A stretch of 64,000 bases of DNA from the NCBI GenBank assembly GCA_002405835.1, contig DHMO01000045.1:62001-126000 (forward strand), written 5' to 3'. Source of the stretch: Lentisphaeria bacterium UBA4640. GTDB lineage: Bacteria; Verrucomicrobiota; Lentisphaeria; Victivallales; UBA1829. The notes beneath the pieces were generated by a model. The model had not been told where the DNA came from, ran no database searches, and was given only the letters and a program-made list of their open reading frames with translations. Both the position numbers and the translations under genes were made by a program. Of this stretch, positions 25,224 to 33,880 are shown piece after piece. Each line of letters starts with the position of its first letter. The stretch's first letter is position 1.

Positions 25224-26257
25224 TATTCTTTCCAGTAGATCGCAAGCGGACGCTTGAATGTGAGAACGTGTCCATCGGGCGTGAGCTTTCCTGTTTCGGC
25301 GTTGTAGTCGAAAAAGAAAACGGTATCGGAGAATTCGTTTGCCGCGGCGAACTTCTTCATTCCGGGCAGGAAATTGATGTCGCGCGGAGAGCTTCCGCCG
25401 GTGAGGACAAGATCATGCGGTTTGATTCCACCTTTGCCGTCGAGTTCGAAAACAGCAATGGAGTCGTACCCGCGGTTGGAGGCGAAGAGAAAGCGTTCAT
25501 CTTCGGAGAGACGGATTGCGGCGGCTTTCGTGGTTCCCTCGAAGTCGGCGGGGAGGGTGGAGACCGTGTTCAGCGCCTCGAACTTGCCGTCAGCGTAGGC
25601 GAGGGAGGTGACGAGGTTGCCGAGCTCGTGGACGAGGTACGCGATTTTTCCGGAGCGGTCGAAAACCAGATGGCGGGGACCGGTTCCTGCGGCGATATGG
25701 GTGGTGATTGCCTTGTCCTCGTCAATGCCCTTGACCGGATCGAAGGGGTAGAGACGGATTGCATCGATGCCGAGGTCGATGACGATCAGGTACTTGCCGT
25801 CGGGCGTGATGTTTGTGAAGTGTGTGTGCGGACCGTCCTGACGCGGTTTGTTCGGACCGTCGCCGGTGTGCTGGATGTTGCGCAGACGTTCACGGATAGA
25901 GCCGTCCTCATTCAGGGTGAAGACTGCAACGGAGCCGGAAAGATAGTTCGCGCAGAAAAGAAATTTTCCGGAGGGATCGGCAATGACGTAACAGCCGGCC
26001 TTGCCTTCGGCGGACATGCGGTTGAGTTCGGAGAGGGAACCGTCGGCATTGACTTTGAACGCCGCAACGCCGGAGGAGTCTCCGACCGTGCAGGTGGAAT
26101 AGAGAAACTTGCGGTCTGCGGAGTATTCGATCCAGTTCGCGTTTTCAATCCGGTTGAATCCGAGCTGCTCGAATTTCCCGTTATCCTTGCGTTCATAGCG
26201 GTAGATTCCGCCATCTTCCGAAGGTGCGCAGGCGACAATGTAGAACATGTTATTCAT
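25223..26257 (-). CDS. Lactonase family beta-propeller (6-phosphogluconolactonase, YkgB/Pgl type)
   Basis: A 344-residue seven-bladed beta-propeller of the Pgl/lactonase_7 family, with repeated blades such as GSVAVFTLNEDGSIRERL, the conserved GPHTHFTNITPDGKYLIVIDLG and AGTGPRHLVFDRSGKIAYLVHELGN segments. Cytosolic relatives hydrolyse 6-phosphogluconolactone; the family also covers other sugar lactonases, so the substrate is open. The start at 26257 is chosen over a frame extension of 22 residues because AAGGA lies just before it. It follows the alkA-type gene by 72 bases and is coupled to smr. Confidence 0.8.
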   Translation of the reverse strand: MNNMFYIVACAPSEDGGIYRYERKDNGKFEQLGFNRIENANWIEYSADRKFLYSTCTVGDSSGVAAFKVNADGSLSELNRMSAEGKAGCYVIADPSGKFLFCANYLSGSVAVFTLNEDGSIRERLRNIQHTGDGPNKPRQDGPHTHFTNITPDGKYLIVIDLGIDAIRLYPFDPVKGIDEDKAITTHIAAGTGPRHLVFDRSGKIAYLVHELGNLVTSLAYADGKFEALNTVSTLPADFEGTTKAAAIRLSEDERFLFASNRGYDSIAVFELDGKGGIKPHDLVLTGGSSPRDINFLPGMKKFAAANEFSDTVFFFDYNAETGKLTPDGHVLTFKRPLAIYWKE

Positions 26258-26329
26258 TTGCAAATCCTTTTGTTGATAGGTAACTATACCACAAAATGCG
26301 GAATTTGCGAAACGGGAAAGCAAGTTTTT

Positions 26330-26956
26330 TCAAATTTTGTTTGAATTCGTCATCAGCCCGCCGTCCTTGATGCGCCAGAGGTAGAGCGAGGCGAGCGTTC
26401 CATATGGAGAGCAGCGTTTGCGGAACGCTTCAAAACGGCGTTCGGAAAGAGTCTTCCAGCCGTTCATCTGAAGAATGCCGTTGCGGATTCCCAGGTCTTT
26501 GAAACTGAGAACGTCACGTCTTCCGAGCGAGAAAATCAGCAGCATTTCCGCAGTCCAGGTTCCGACTCCGCGCAGGGAGGAAAGTTCGGCGATGACCTCT
26601 GCATTGGATTTTTCAGAAAGCCGATTGAAATCGACTGTTCCGGAAAGCGCGGCGTCCGTGATTCCGCGCAGATATTCGATTTTGCGTCCGGAGAGCCCGC
26701 AGGCGCGGAGCGCGGCGTCATCAACCCGGCTCAGATTTTCCGGTGTGACGGTTCCGAGCAGAGCTTCGAAACGCCCGAAGACCGCGGCGGCCGCGCGGAC
26801 AGCTAGCTGCTGGTGTACAATGCTTTGCGCCAGAGCGTGAAAAGGGTTGTCAATGCAGTCCGTTTCCGGGAGTCCGGTTTTTTCCGCGATTTCCGTAAAG
26901 GCCGGAACCTGGCGGCAGAGCGCGAGTTTGTCGGATTCCTGAAAGCGGAGTTTCAT
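26330..26956 (-). CDS. DNA-3-methyladenine glycosylase (AlkA-type, HhH-GPD)
   Basis: A 208-residue base-excision repair glycosylase. It has the helix-hairpin-helix (LSSLRGVGTWTAEMLLIFSLGR, about 126-146) and the GPD-type catalytic aspartate D154 in SFKDLGIRNG. It lacks the N-terminal domain of E. coli AlkA (282 residues), so it is a compact single-core form, like the yeast Mag group. It would remove alkylated bases such as 3-methyladenine. It starts 3 bases after the SIMPL gene. Confidence 0.85.
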   Translation of the reverse strand: MKLRFQESDKLALCRQVPAFTEIAEKTGLPETDCIDNPFHALAQSIVHQQLAVRAAAAVFGRFEALLGTVTPENLSRVDDAALRACGLSGRKIEYLRGITDAALSGTVDFNRLSEKSNAEVIAELSSLRGVGTWTAEMLLIFSLGRRDVLSFKDLGIRNGILQMNGWKTLSERRFEAFRKRCSPYGTLASLYLWRIKDGGLMTNSNKI

Positions 26957-26959
26957 GGT

Positions 26960-27688
26960 TTACTGCACCTTGAATTCGAGAGTGACAACCGCCTTGACTT
27001 CCTTCATGACGGTGGTTTTGTCATAGGTTCCGTAGTCGGAAATGTCGCTTCCGCCCGGGGCGAGGACCTGGAAAATTCCCTGCGATGCGGAGAGAAGCGA
27101 ACCGACTTTTCCGCCGGTGTTGCCGGCGAGAATTTTTGCGCGTTCATAGCCGTTCTTCGTCGCTTCCTGAAGCAGTTCCATCTTGTAGGAATCAAGGTTT
27201 GTGACGATGAAGTTCGGCGTGCTGGAGCGGAGGTAGATTCCCTGCCGCAGGAGACTGGTTGCGTTGCGGGAGAGCGCGTCGAGCAGATCGACTTTCGAGG
27301 AGGAAATCTGGAACGACTGAGTGAGTGTGTAGCTGAGAACCGCGTCGGTTGCAACGCCCTTGTCGTTGCGGCGGAAGTTGATTTCCCGGTCAATGCTGTC
27401 CCAGCGGACATCCGATTCCTGGAATCCGGCGTTTTTGAAGTACTGCATGACGATCTGCCTGTGCTGATTGAGGCGTGTGTAAGCCTGCGGCGTGGAAATG
27501 TCGGTGACGGTGATTGAGCCGTACCATGTTCCGAAATCGGAGCGGACATTTTTGACTGCGGATCCCTTGACGCGGATCATGTCTTTCTTTGTGACTTTGA
27601 CTGCCGCGTTTGCGATGATGGATGCTGACAGTGCGAGTCCGAACGCCAGTGTGGCGCCCAGCAGAAACATTGCGATGCTTTTTTTCAT
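26960..27688 (-). CDS. SIMPL-domain (DUF541) envelope protein
   Basis: 242 residues with a signal peptide or anchor (about 1-28) followed by one SIMPL domain: IRVKGSAVKNVRSDFGTW, then the paired LTQSFQISSSKVDLLDALSRN and YKMELLQEATKNGYERAKILAGN segments typical of the family. SIMPL proteins are periplasmic or outer-membrane-associated and form oligomers; a clear biochemical role is lacking. A TTGATT-N16-TAGGAT promoter-like sequence lies on the minus strand at 27747-27720. Confidence 0.82.
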   Translation of the reverse strand: MKKSIAMFLLGATLAFGLALSASIIANAAVKVTKKDMIRVKGSAVKNVRSDFGTWYGSITVTDISTPQAYTRLNQHRQIVMQYFKNAGFQESDVRWDSIDREINFRRNDKGVATDAVLSYTLTQSFQISSSKVDLLDALSRNATSLLRQGIYLRSSTPNFIVTNLDSYKMELLQEATKNGYERAKILAGNTGGKVGSLLSASQGIFQVLAPGGSDISDYGTYDKTTVMKEVKAVVTLEFKVQ

Positions 27689-27775
27689 GTTTTATCTCCC
27701 CTTGTTGAAATGATAAGGTATCCTAATGTCTGTTTCAGAAAAATCAAGGGGGGAAAATAAATTTTTCGATAAAAA

Positions 27776-27814
27776 TTTTCCGTGCCGGAAAAGGGGAGTT
27801 TCCGGCACGGAAAA
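27776..27814 (-). terminator. Strong terminator after the sugar isomerase gene
   Basis: A 16-base-pair perfect stem (27776-27791 with 27799-27814) around a 7-base loop, followed on the minus strand by a T run (27775-27771). Confidence 0.85.
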
Positions 27815-27820
27815 CAGCGG

Positions 27821-29281
27821 TTATTTCGCCGGAATGACAACGCATTCCACGCCAAAGGTTTTCGCGACTTTGGCGATGGTTTCCGCATGGTGTCCGATAC
27901 CGAGAGCGAAGTGGTGAGTCGGTCCTTCCATGCACCAGCGGGAGAGGAAGGTGCGGACGTCCGGCAGGAACTTGCCGTGGGTGTTTGTATTTCCGGTCGG
28001 CGGGATCGGAGCCGAGACGGATTCGCCTTCCGCAACCACGAATTTGAACTTGCCGTCCGCTTTCACGCCGATGCTGAGCATGGTGATGGGACCGGTCTTG
28101 ATGTTGAATTCCACGCCCGCGCCGCTGCCCGGCTTGCCGTGGTATTTCTTGAGACTGCGCAGAACCGGCTTGCGGTCGGCGATGTTCAGATGGTGCGGAC
28201 CGTCGTGCCCGACCAGAACGGTGTCGCGGTTGAAGTCGATCGGGTGAAACTCCGCAAAACTTCCGCCGATTTCCAGACGGTCCATGATGAGCATGGCGAT
28301 GCAGGTTTTGATGTCGAATTCTCCGCACATCGGGAACCCGGCTCCGGTGAGCAGCGAGTTGCCGACGATGAAGTTGGTGACGAGCTTGCGCATTTCGGTT
28401 CCAGCCGCCGCTTCGTAGTAGTAGGCGAAGCCGTCAAGTTTCTTTTTCGCAATGAAGCGTTCGAGCGCGACGGCGGCGCGGGAAGCTGTCAGCAGGTCGG
28501 CGTCGGTGAGTTTGGTCGTGACGGGGTCGGAGACCGGATCGGGCGTATCGAAGAATTCGAGAATGCGCGCGGACATCTCCTTGACGGCGGGATCATCGGC
28601 TGTGAGCGGCGCAAATTCCGCCATGATCTCATCCGGCTCGCACTGGACGACATGGCAGCCGAAGGAGGAGGTGACCGCCGTCGGGTCGGTCTGCATATCA
28701 AGCATGGCTTCGAGGACGTGTCCCATGTGACCGAGACGCGCCTTGCGGAGGTCGTGGCGGACGTGGGCGATGCGGCACCATTCTGCGAGCGAGGCGTCGG
28801 CTTTTTCATCCCCTTCAAGCATTCCGAGGATCACTTCCGCGACGGGCTTGCCCATGCGGACCGCAACGCCGGTGAATTCCGGAACGGAACAGAGGTCGTC
28901 GTTGCAGAGCTGCATGAATGTTGTGGCGTGTTCGTAGTCCATTGCGCTGCGCGGCTGGAGAGCGACGAGGACGACGGGGCACTGCATTTCGCGGACGATT
29001 GCGCCGAAAGTCGCGCTGGTTCCGTAGGTGACCATGTCGACGAAGAGCACATCGAGGTCGGCGGCTTTGAGTTTCGGAAGCGCTTCATAGGCCCGCTGTG
29101 CGTTGTCCGCCATTCCGAAGTCGGTGACATTGACCGAGTTGGCTTTCAGCTTTTCGACGAGCACAGCCGTTTTTCTGTTCATTTCCTCGAGCAGTCCGGG
29201 GAACTGTCCCCAGTAGGTGTCGAGCCCGACGGAGAGCACTCCGACGTTTGCGTTCAGAGGTTTTCTGCGTTCAATTTTCAT
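27821..29281 (-). CDS. L-fucose/L-arabinose isomerase-like protein
   Basis: 486 residues of the FucI/AraA fold. The N-terminal Rossmann-like domain (VGVLSVGLDTYWGQFPGLLEE) and DVLFVDMVTYGTSATFGAIVREMQCPVVLVALQP are like bacterial L-arabinose isomerases, as is the TGPITMLSIGVKADGKFKFVVAEGES segment and the histidine-containing HHFALGIGHHAETIAKVAKTFG end. It is closer to AraA (about 500) in length than to FucI. Many such proteins in PVC and Thermotogae genomes act on unknown sugars, so no specific substrate is assigned. The terminator at 27776 ends it. Its promoter region carries a long-spaced inverted repeat. Confidence 0.75.
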   Translation of the reverse strand: MKIERRKPLNANVGVLSVGLDTYWGQFPGLLEEMNRKTAVLVEKLKANSVNVTDFGMADNAQRAYEALPKLKAADLDVLFVDMVTYGTSATFGAIVREMQCPVVLVALQPRSAMDYEHATTFMQLCNDDLCSVPEFTGVAVRMGKPVAEVILGMLEGDEKADASLAEWCRIAHVRHDLRKARLGHMGHVLEAMLDMQTDPTAVTSSFGCHVVQCEPDEIMAEFAPLTADDPAVKEMSARILEFFDTPDPVSDPVTTKLTDADLLTASRAAVALERFIAKKKLDGFAYYYEAAAGTEMRKLVTNFIVGNSLLTGAGFPMCGEFDIKTCIAMLIMDRLEIGGSFAEFHPIDFNRDTVLVGHDGPHHLNIADRKPVLRSLKKYHGKPGSGAGVEFNIKTGPITMLSIGVKADGKFKFVVAEGESVSAPIPPTGNTNTHGKFLPDVRTFLSRWCMEGPTHHFALGIGHHAETIAKVAKTFGVECVVIPAK

Positions 29282-29323
29282 GATAAATGCTCCTTGTTAG
29301 GTTGTTGTCCTTTTCCGGAGCAT

Positions 29324-29406
29324 AATATACATGCGCTTTTCCGGGAGCGTTTGGACAATCGTCGGCTTTGGCGAAAAAGAGCCGGAAAATCTTCATATTG
29401 TCCAAA
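29324..29406 (-). promoter_or_regulatory. Isomerase gene control region with inverted repeats
   Basis: A TATATT -10 on the minus strand (29329-29324) has no recognisable -35. Upstream lie TTTGGACAAT (29350-29359) and its reverse complement ATTGTCCAAA (29397-29406), 37 bases apart. The nearer copy covers the -35 position, as expected for an activator site. Confidence 0.45.
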
Positions 29407-29417
29407 TAAAACGCGTT

Positions 29418-31004
29418 TCAGTGCGCTTTTTTCATCCTTGCCAGCTCCGCCGCACGGCGGAAATCGGCGCGCATGGAATCACGCCACTGACGCTTGGTCC
29501 GGGCGATGTCGACGGCGGAACGCGTTTCGGAGCGCCGCAGACTCTGCGCGGCGGACGCGGCGTCCTCATATTCAAACGGAAGACGGTTGAAATATTCCAT
29601 CGCTTCGGGAACGGCGGCGGGACCTCCTGCGTCGATGATCGCTTTCCAGGCGTCGCGGAGTTCATCCAGGCAGTCCAGCATGATGGTCCGCAGAACCACG
29701 CGGAGGAGCGTGTAGTAGCGGCCGGTCCATTCGGGATGATAGGTGAAAGAGGAGCCGGACGTGTACGGGTTGTAATCCGGATCGGAGCGGTATGCTTCGA
29801 ACTTTTTGTCGTAGAGATCTCTGCGGATCGGCGGACGGCGCAGCGCGCTGCGGAGCGGTCCGCCGGGAGTTCCGGGATTGAAGCACATGAGTTTCTGACC
29901 TTCGGGCGAGAGCAGGAAGACGATGAGTTCAACGGCAGCTTTGCGGTTCGGAGCTCCGCGCAGAAGCTGAATCGGGTCGGGAGAGACGGCGGTTCCGCCT
30001 TCGGGGGCGACGTAGTTGAAATGCGGTTTCCCGCGGAATTGAACGGAGCTCCACTCCCGTTCGGTCAGACCGTAGGTGTCGATCGCCATTCCGGCGGCTG
30101 CGGCTCCGGCGGCGACGTCGCGCGTGACTTTGCCCGCACTGTCCGTGATCGTGAATGCGTTTGCGATGATCCGCTTGATGAGGTTGAGTCCTTCATGCCA
30201 GCCGCGTGTGGGTGAACCGAGTTCCGCCATTTTCTGCTGAATCATGATTTCAAAACATTTGTTGATGGAGCCCGATTTGCTGGGGTCGCCGATGACGATT
30301 TTGTTGAAAAAGCGCGGTTCACCGAGATCGGCCCAGCGGCGCGGCGGGGTTTTGTCCTCCAGTTCCCGGATGCGGTCGAGATTATAGCAGAGCCCGAAAG
30401 TGGAGAGGCAGAGCCCGTAGTAACGCCCTTCAGGATCGTAGAGCAGTTCGCCGCCGAACGACTGCGGAATGATTTCCGGCGCGAGGAGCTCCGGATGGAG
30501 TTCTTTGATTTTTGCGTCGACGGCGAATCCGGCATTGGCGTTCCGGGCTAGCTCAAATGTTCCGCCGCCCGCCATGAGGTCGATGCCGATGGAGACGTCC
30601 GATTCCAGGAATGCTTTGCGTGCGGCGAGTGCATCCGCGGGTGCGCCGGGCTTCTGGTCGCGGCTGAACGCGGCTGCGGTGCGTTCGTTCCAGGGAAGAC
30701 CGCGCTCGGTGCAGTAGCGCCGGAACTCCGTCTGATAGCGGTCGGCGATGTAGCGCATGATGTCGGAGGTCCCGCCGGGGGAACGGTAGTCGAGAACGAT
30801 ATCGCGTCCGAATTTCCTGCGGTAGTGTTTCCGGAACGCCTGTTCCCATTCGTATTTAATGCTTTCGCTGTGCGGAGTGATGATGACCAGGCGTTCGGTT
30901 TCGTCCTGCGGGATTTCCGTTTTCGGCGCGGTCGGACGCAGGAGAAACGGAATGGCGAGGATGCCTGCGAGAACCAGCAGGACGGGGAGTGTTTTCAGAT
31001 TCAT
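29418..31004 (-). CDS. Extracellular solute-binding protein (ABC importer type)
   Basis: 528 residues. One hydrophobic N-terminal segment (about 3-22) without a lipobox cysteine suggests a membrane anchor or an uncleaved signal. The body is a type 2 periplasmic binding fold: LVIITPHSESIKYEWEQAFRKHY, the DIVLDYRSPGGTSDIM strand-helix, NKIVIGDPSKSGS and AVELIVFLLSPEGQKL are as in iron and polyamine binding proteins, but it is much longer than those (about 340). No permease or ATPase gene is beside it. It overlaps the stop of an AraC-type gene by 4 bases, so the two are co-translated. The ligand is unknown. Confidence 0.72.
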   Translation of the reverse strand: MNLKTLPVLLVLAGILAIPFLLRPTAPKTEIPQDETERLVIITPHSESIKYEWEQAFRKHYRRKFGRDIVLDYRSPGGTSDIMRYIADRYQTEFRRYCTERGLPWNERTAAAFSRDQKPGAPADALAARKAFLESDVSIGIDLMAGGGTFELARNANAGFAVDAKIKELHPELLAPEIIPQSFGGELLYDPEGRYYGLCLSTFGLCYNLDRIRELEDKTPPRRWADLGEPRFFNKIVIGDPSKSGSINKCFEIMIQQKMAELGSPTRGWHEGLNLIKRIIANAFTITDSAGKVTRDVAAGAAAAGMAIDTYGLTEREWSSVQFRGKPHFNYVAPEGGTAVSPDPIQLLRGAPNRKAAVELIVFLLSPEGQKLMCFNPGTPGGPLRSALRRPPIRRDLYDKKFEAYRSDPDYNPYTSGSSFTYHPEWTGRYYTLLRVVLRTIMLDCLDELRDAWKAIIDAGGPAAVPEAMEYFNRLPFEYEDAASAAQSLRRSETRSAVDIARTKRQWRDSMRADFRRAAELARMKKAH

Positions 31005-31858
31005 TGCGCGGGAGTTCCTTTCTGATTCTTGTAACTGTCCGGGCTGCATTTATGATAGTTTTTGAAGGCGCGGGCGAAACTGGTCGCGGAGACGTAGCCG
31101 AGGCGTTCGCCGATCTCCTTGCAGGTGAGAGCGTTGTCGCGGAGCATCCGCCGGGCGACGCGCATCCGTTCTTCCGTGGCGTAGACTCCCGGGGTGATTC
31201 CGGTCTGGGCGCGGAAGACGCGGGTCAGGTGTTCACGAGAGACCTGGAGTTTTTCCGCAATGGCGGCTATGTCCAGTTCCCGTTCCAGATTTGTGGAGAT
31301 CAGCTCCTGCGCGGAACGGACGAGTTCGGCTTTCGGGGAGAAGGTCTCCTTGTATTCGAGGTTTTCGCCGAACAATGCGAGCGCGTCGGTGACGATTTTC
31401 GCGCCGGCGGTCGGCGTGAGGTACTGGAACGTATTGTTCTGGCTTTTATAAGATTCGAGATGGCGGACGAATCCCTTGTCGGTCGGGATTTTGAATGTGT
31501 AGCCGTAACGGTGGTTGATGTCGTCGATCATTTCCGAAACATATTTCCCGTAGAATGAGATCCAGATGAAAATCCACGGTTCGGAAGCATGCCCCGGATA
31601 GTAGTACGCGGTGTCTTCATCGTGCAGTTTCGCGATGAATGTTTCGCCGGGGAGCAGCCGGGTGATTCTGTCCTTGTACCGGAATGCGCCTTCGCCGGAG
31701 AGCGTTGTGACGATCTGAGCCTCGCCCTCTTCGGAACTGCGTCCGGCGCCTTCCAGGTGATAGACCGGAGATTTCTGCACTTCCAGCACGATTTCATCGG
31801 GAATTGGCAGGGATTCGATGGGTTTCAATATCTGAAAACGTACTTGCCACAGTCTCAT
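31001..31858 (-). CDS. AraC-family transcriptional regulator
   Basis: 285 residues. The N-terminal domain is a cupin (SGEGAFRYKDRITRLLPGETFIAKLHDEDTAYYYPG) and the C-terminal 100 residues hold the AraC double helix-turn-helix (DIAAIAEKLQVSREHLTRVFRAQTGITPGVYATEERM and EIGERLGYVSATSFARAFKNYHKCSPDSYK). It is coupled to the solute-binding protein downstream and divergent from thuA. Control of its own operon, thuA and perhaps the isomerase at 29281 is an inference from position. Confidence 0.93.
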   Translation of the reverse strand: MRLWQVRFQILKPIESLPIPDEIVLEVQKSPVYHLEGAGRSSEEGEAQIVTTLSGEGAFRYKDRITRLLPGETFIAKLHDEDTAYYYPGHASEPWIFIWISFYGKYVSEMIDDINHRYGYTFKIPTDKGFVRHLESYKSQNNTFQYLTPTAGAKIVTDALALFGENLEYKETFSPKAELVRSAQELISTNLERELDIAAIAEKLQVSREHLTRVFRAQTGITPGVYATEERMRVARRMLRDNALTCKEIGERLGYVSATSFARAFKNYHKCSPDSYKNQKGTPAQ

Positions 31859-31917
31859 ATTCTCTTCTCGCTCACAAAGTGTAATGCCATTATCACATAT
31901 TGTATACTAATACATCC

Positions 31918-31945
31918 TTGAAGAGAAAAATCAAGCGTTTATATT
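31918..31945 (+). promoter_or_regulatory. Putative thuA operon promoter
   Basis: TTGAAG (31918-31923), a 16-base spacer and TATATT (31940-31945), about 44 bases before the thuA ATG. Confidence 0.5.
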
Positions 31946-31989
31946 AACTCTTATCCGAAAAATATTACTCACAAACGGAGGATTTTATT

Positions 31990-32727
31990 ATGAGTCAGAA
32001 AATCAGAGTCACGGTCTGGAACGAGTTCCGCCATGAACAGAAGGACGCGAAGGTCCAGGAAGTCTACCCGAAAGGCATTCATCAGGCGATTGCCGACTTC
32101 CTCGGCAAGGAGGCTGATATCGAAGTACGCACCGCCACGCTCGATGAACCTGAAAACGGTCTCCCGCAGGAAGTGCTTGACAACACCGACGTGCTGTTCT
32201 GGTGGGGACACATGGCGCACGGCGAAGTCGCTGAGGAAACCGTCGACCGCGTGCAGAAGCGCATCCTTTCCGGAATGGGACTGATTGTTCTTCACTCCGG
32301 ACACAAATCCAAAATCTTCATGCGCATGCTCGGCACGACAGCGGACCTCAGATGGCGCGAAGTCGGTGAACGGGAACGCGTCTGGGTTGTTGAACCCTCT
32401 CACCCGATTGCCGCCGGTCTTCCCGAACATTTCGAGATTCCGCACACCGAAATGTACGGCGAACGTTTCGATATTCCCCGTCCGGACGATACCGTTTTCA
32501 TTACGTGGTACGAAGGCGGCGACGTCTTCCGCAGCGGTGTGACCTTCACCCGCGGCAGCGGACGCATCTTCTATTTTGCTCCCGGACACGAGACGTTCCC
32601 GATCTACTACGATCCGACTGTCCAGAAAGTTCTTCTCAACGCCGCCCGCTGGTGCGCCGCCCGCGTCACCACTCCGCTGGGATGCCGCCATGTCGAGGAA
32701 CTTGAAGAAATCAAAAACAAAATCTGA
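31990..32727 (+). CDS. thuA: ThuA-domain protein
   Basis: A 245-residue cytosolic protein of the ThuA family (class I glutamine amidotransferase-like fold): VTVWNEFRHE at the start, VLFWWGHMAHGEV, LIVLHSGHKSKIF and GRIFYFAPGHETFPIYYDPTVQKVLLNAARW are the usual marks. In rhizobia ThuA works with the oxidoreductase ThuB on trehalose and related disaccharides via 3-keto sugars. Here an oxidoreductase of the matching family follows by 11 bases, so the pair is likely functional, but trehalose is not proven as the substrate. A CGGAGG ribosome site precedes the start. Confidence 0.85.
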   Translation: MSQKIRVTVWNEFRHEQKDAKVQEVYPKGIHQAIADFLGKEADIEVRTATLDEPENGLPQEVLDNTDVLFWWGHMAHGEVAEETVDRVQKRILSGMGLIVLHSGHKSKIFMRMLGTTADLRWREVGERERVWVVEPSHPIAAGLPEHFEIPHTEMYGERFDIPRPDDTVFITWYEGGDVFRSGVTFTRGSGRIFYFAPGHETFPIYYDPTVQKVLLNAARWCAARVTTPLGCRHVEELEEIKNKI

Positions 32728-32738
32728 GGAAAGCAATC

Positions 32739-33821
32739 ATGTCTGCAAAACTGAAAGCCGGTGTTATCGGACTCGGAATGGGCGGAGGACATCTCTCCGG
32801 TTATCTCTCGCATCCGGATGTTGAAGTCGTTGCCATTGCGGACCGCCGTGAAGACCGCCGCGCGCTCCTTCCCGAGCGCTGGCCGGAATTCAAAGGCAAA
32901 GTCTACACCGAAGGTATCGAGATGATCAAAAATGAAAAGCTCGACATTCTTTCGGTTGCCGTTCCGAACGATCAGCACAACCCGCTGACGATTGCCGGGC
33001 TTGAAGCCGGAGCGAACGTGCTCTGCGAAAAGCCGATGGCGATGAATGCGCAGGAAGCCCAGCAGATGCTCGACACCGCGAAGCGCTGCGGCAAAAAGCT
33101 CGGAATCGACTTCTCCTACCGCTTCAACCCGCAGTCCCGCGCGATGAAGGCGATAATTGAAGAGGGCGCGCTCGGCAACATCTACTATGCGCGCAGCGTC
33201 TGGTTCCGCCGCGCCGGAATCCCCGGTCTCGCGTCCGCGAACTTCAACACCGGGGCAGGTTCGCCGATGGGGTCCTGGTTCTTCGACAAGAAACAGTCCG
33301 GCGGCGGCCCGCTGATCGACCTCGGAGTGCACCGCCTCGACCTCGCTCTCTGGCTGATGGGCTATCCGACCCCCGTCTGGGTCATGGCCAGCACCTACAG
33401 CAAATTCGGTCCGAAGTGGGCAAAGGCACAGGGACTCGACTACTCCGTTGAAGACCTCGCCTGCGCGATGATCAAATTCGACAACGGAACCACGCTTGAG
33501 CTTGACGCTTCCTGGGCATGCAACATCAAGGAGAAAGAGCTCCAGACCATCCGTCTTCTCGGCGACAAGGGCGGCATGTACCAGTTCAACCTGGAAGAGG
33601 GCTACACCTACGACGTCGAGTATTACTCGCAGATTGCCGGACGCGATTTCGACAGCCGGATGCACACCGCTCAGCCCATGCCGAGCGCGTTCCATCTTTT
33701 CGTCGATGCGGTCCGCGACGACAAGCCGTTCCTCGTCCAGCCGGAAGAGGGCGTCACGGTCATGAAGATTCTGGATGCGATCTACAAGTCCGCCGCCAGC
33801 GGCGAACCGGTTCGCGTCTGA
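32739..33821 (+). CDS. Gfo/Idh/MocA-family oxidoreductase (ThuB-like)
   Basis: 360 residues. An N-terminal Rossmann fold with GLGMGG (11-16) binds NAD(P); the EKP motif (97-99) carries the conserved lysine that contacts substrate; the C-terminal alpha/beta sheet domain has the catalytic-region HRLDLALWLMG segment (histidine expected to act in proton transfer). Substrates of this family are sugars and sugar derivatives. Its place directly after thuA, ahead of a strong terminator, defines a two-gene operon. Confidence 0.88.
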   Translation: MSAKLKAGVIGLGMGGGHLSGYLSHPDVEVVAIADRREDRRALLPERWPEFKGKVYTEGIEMIKNEKLDILSVAVPNDQHNPLTIAGLEAGANVLCEKPMAMNAQEAQQMLDTAKRCGKKLGIDFSYRFNPQSRAMKAIIEEGALGNIYYARSVWFRRAGIPGLASANFNTGAGSPMGSWFFDKKQSGGGPLIDLGVHRLDLALWLMGYPTPVWVMASTYSKFGPKWAKAQGLDYSVEDLACAMIKFDNGTTLELDASWACNIKEKELQTIRLLGDKGGMYQFNLEEGYTYDVEYYSQIAGRDFDSRMHTAQPMPSAFHLFVDAVRDDKPFLVQPEEGVTVMKILDAIYKSAASGEPVRV

Positions 33822-33844
33822 TTTTTCAGTCAGCCGGATAAACG

Positions 33845-33872
33845 AATCCCCGCCTTGCGCGGGGATTTTTTT
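33845..33872 (+). terminator. Rho-independent terminator of the thuA operon
   Basis: A 9-base-pair stem (33845-33853 with 33859-33867), 5-base loop and a run of seven T. Confidence 0.9.
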
Positions 33873-33880
33873 GAAAAAAT

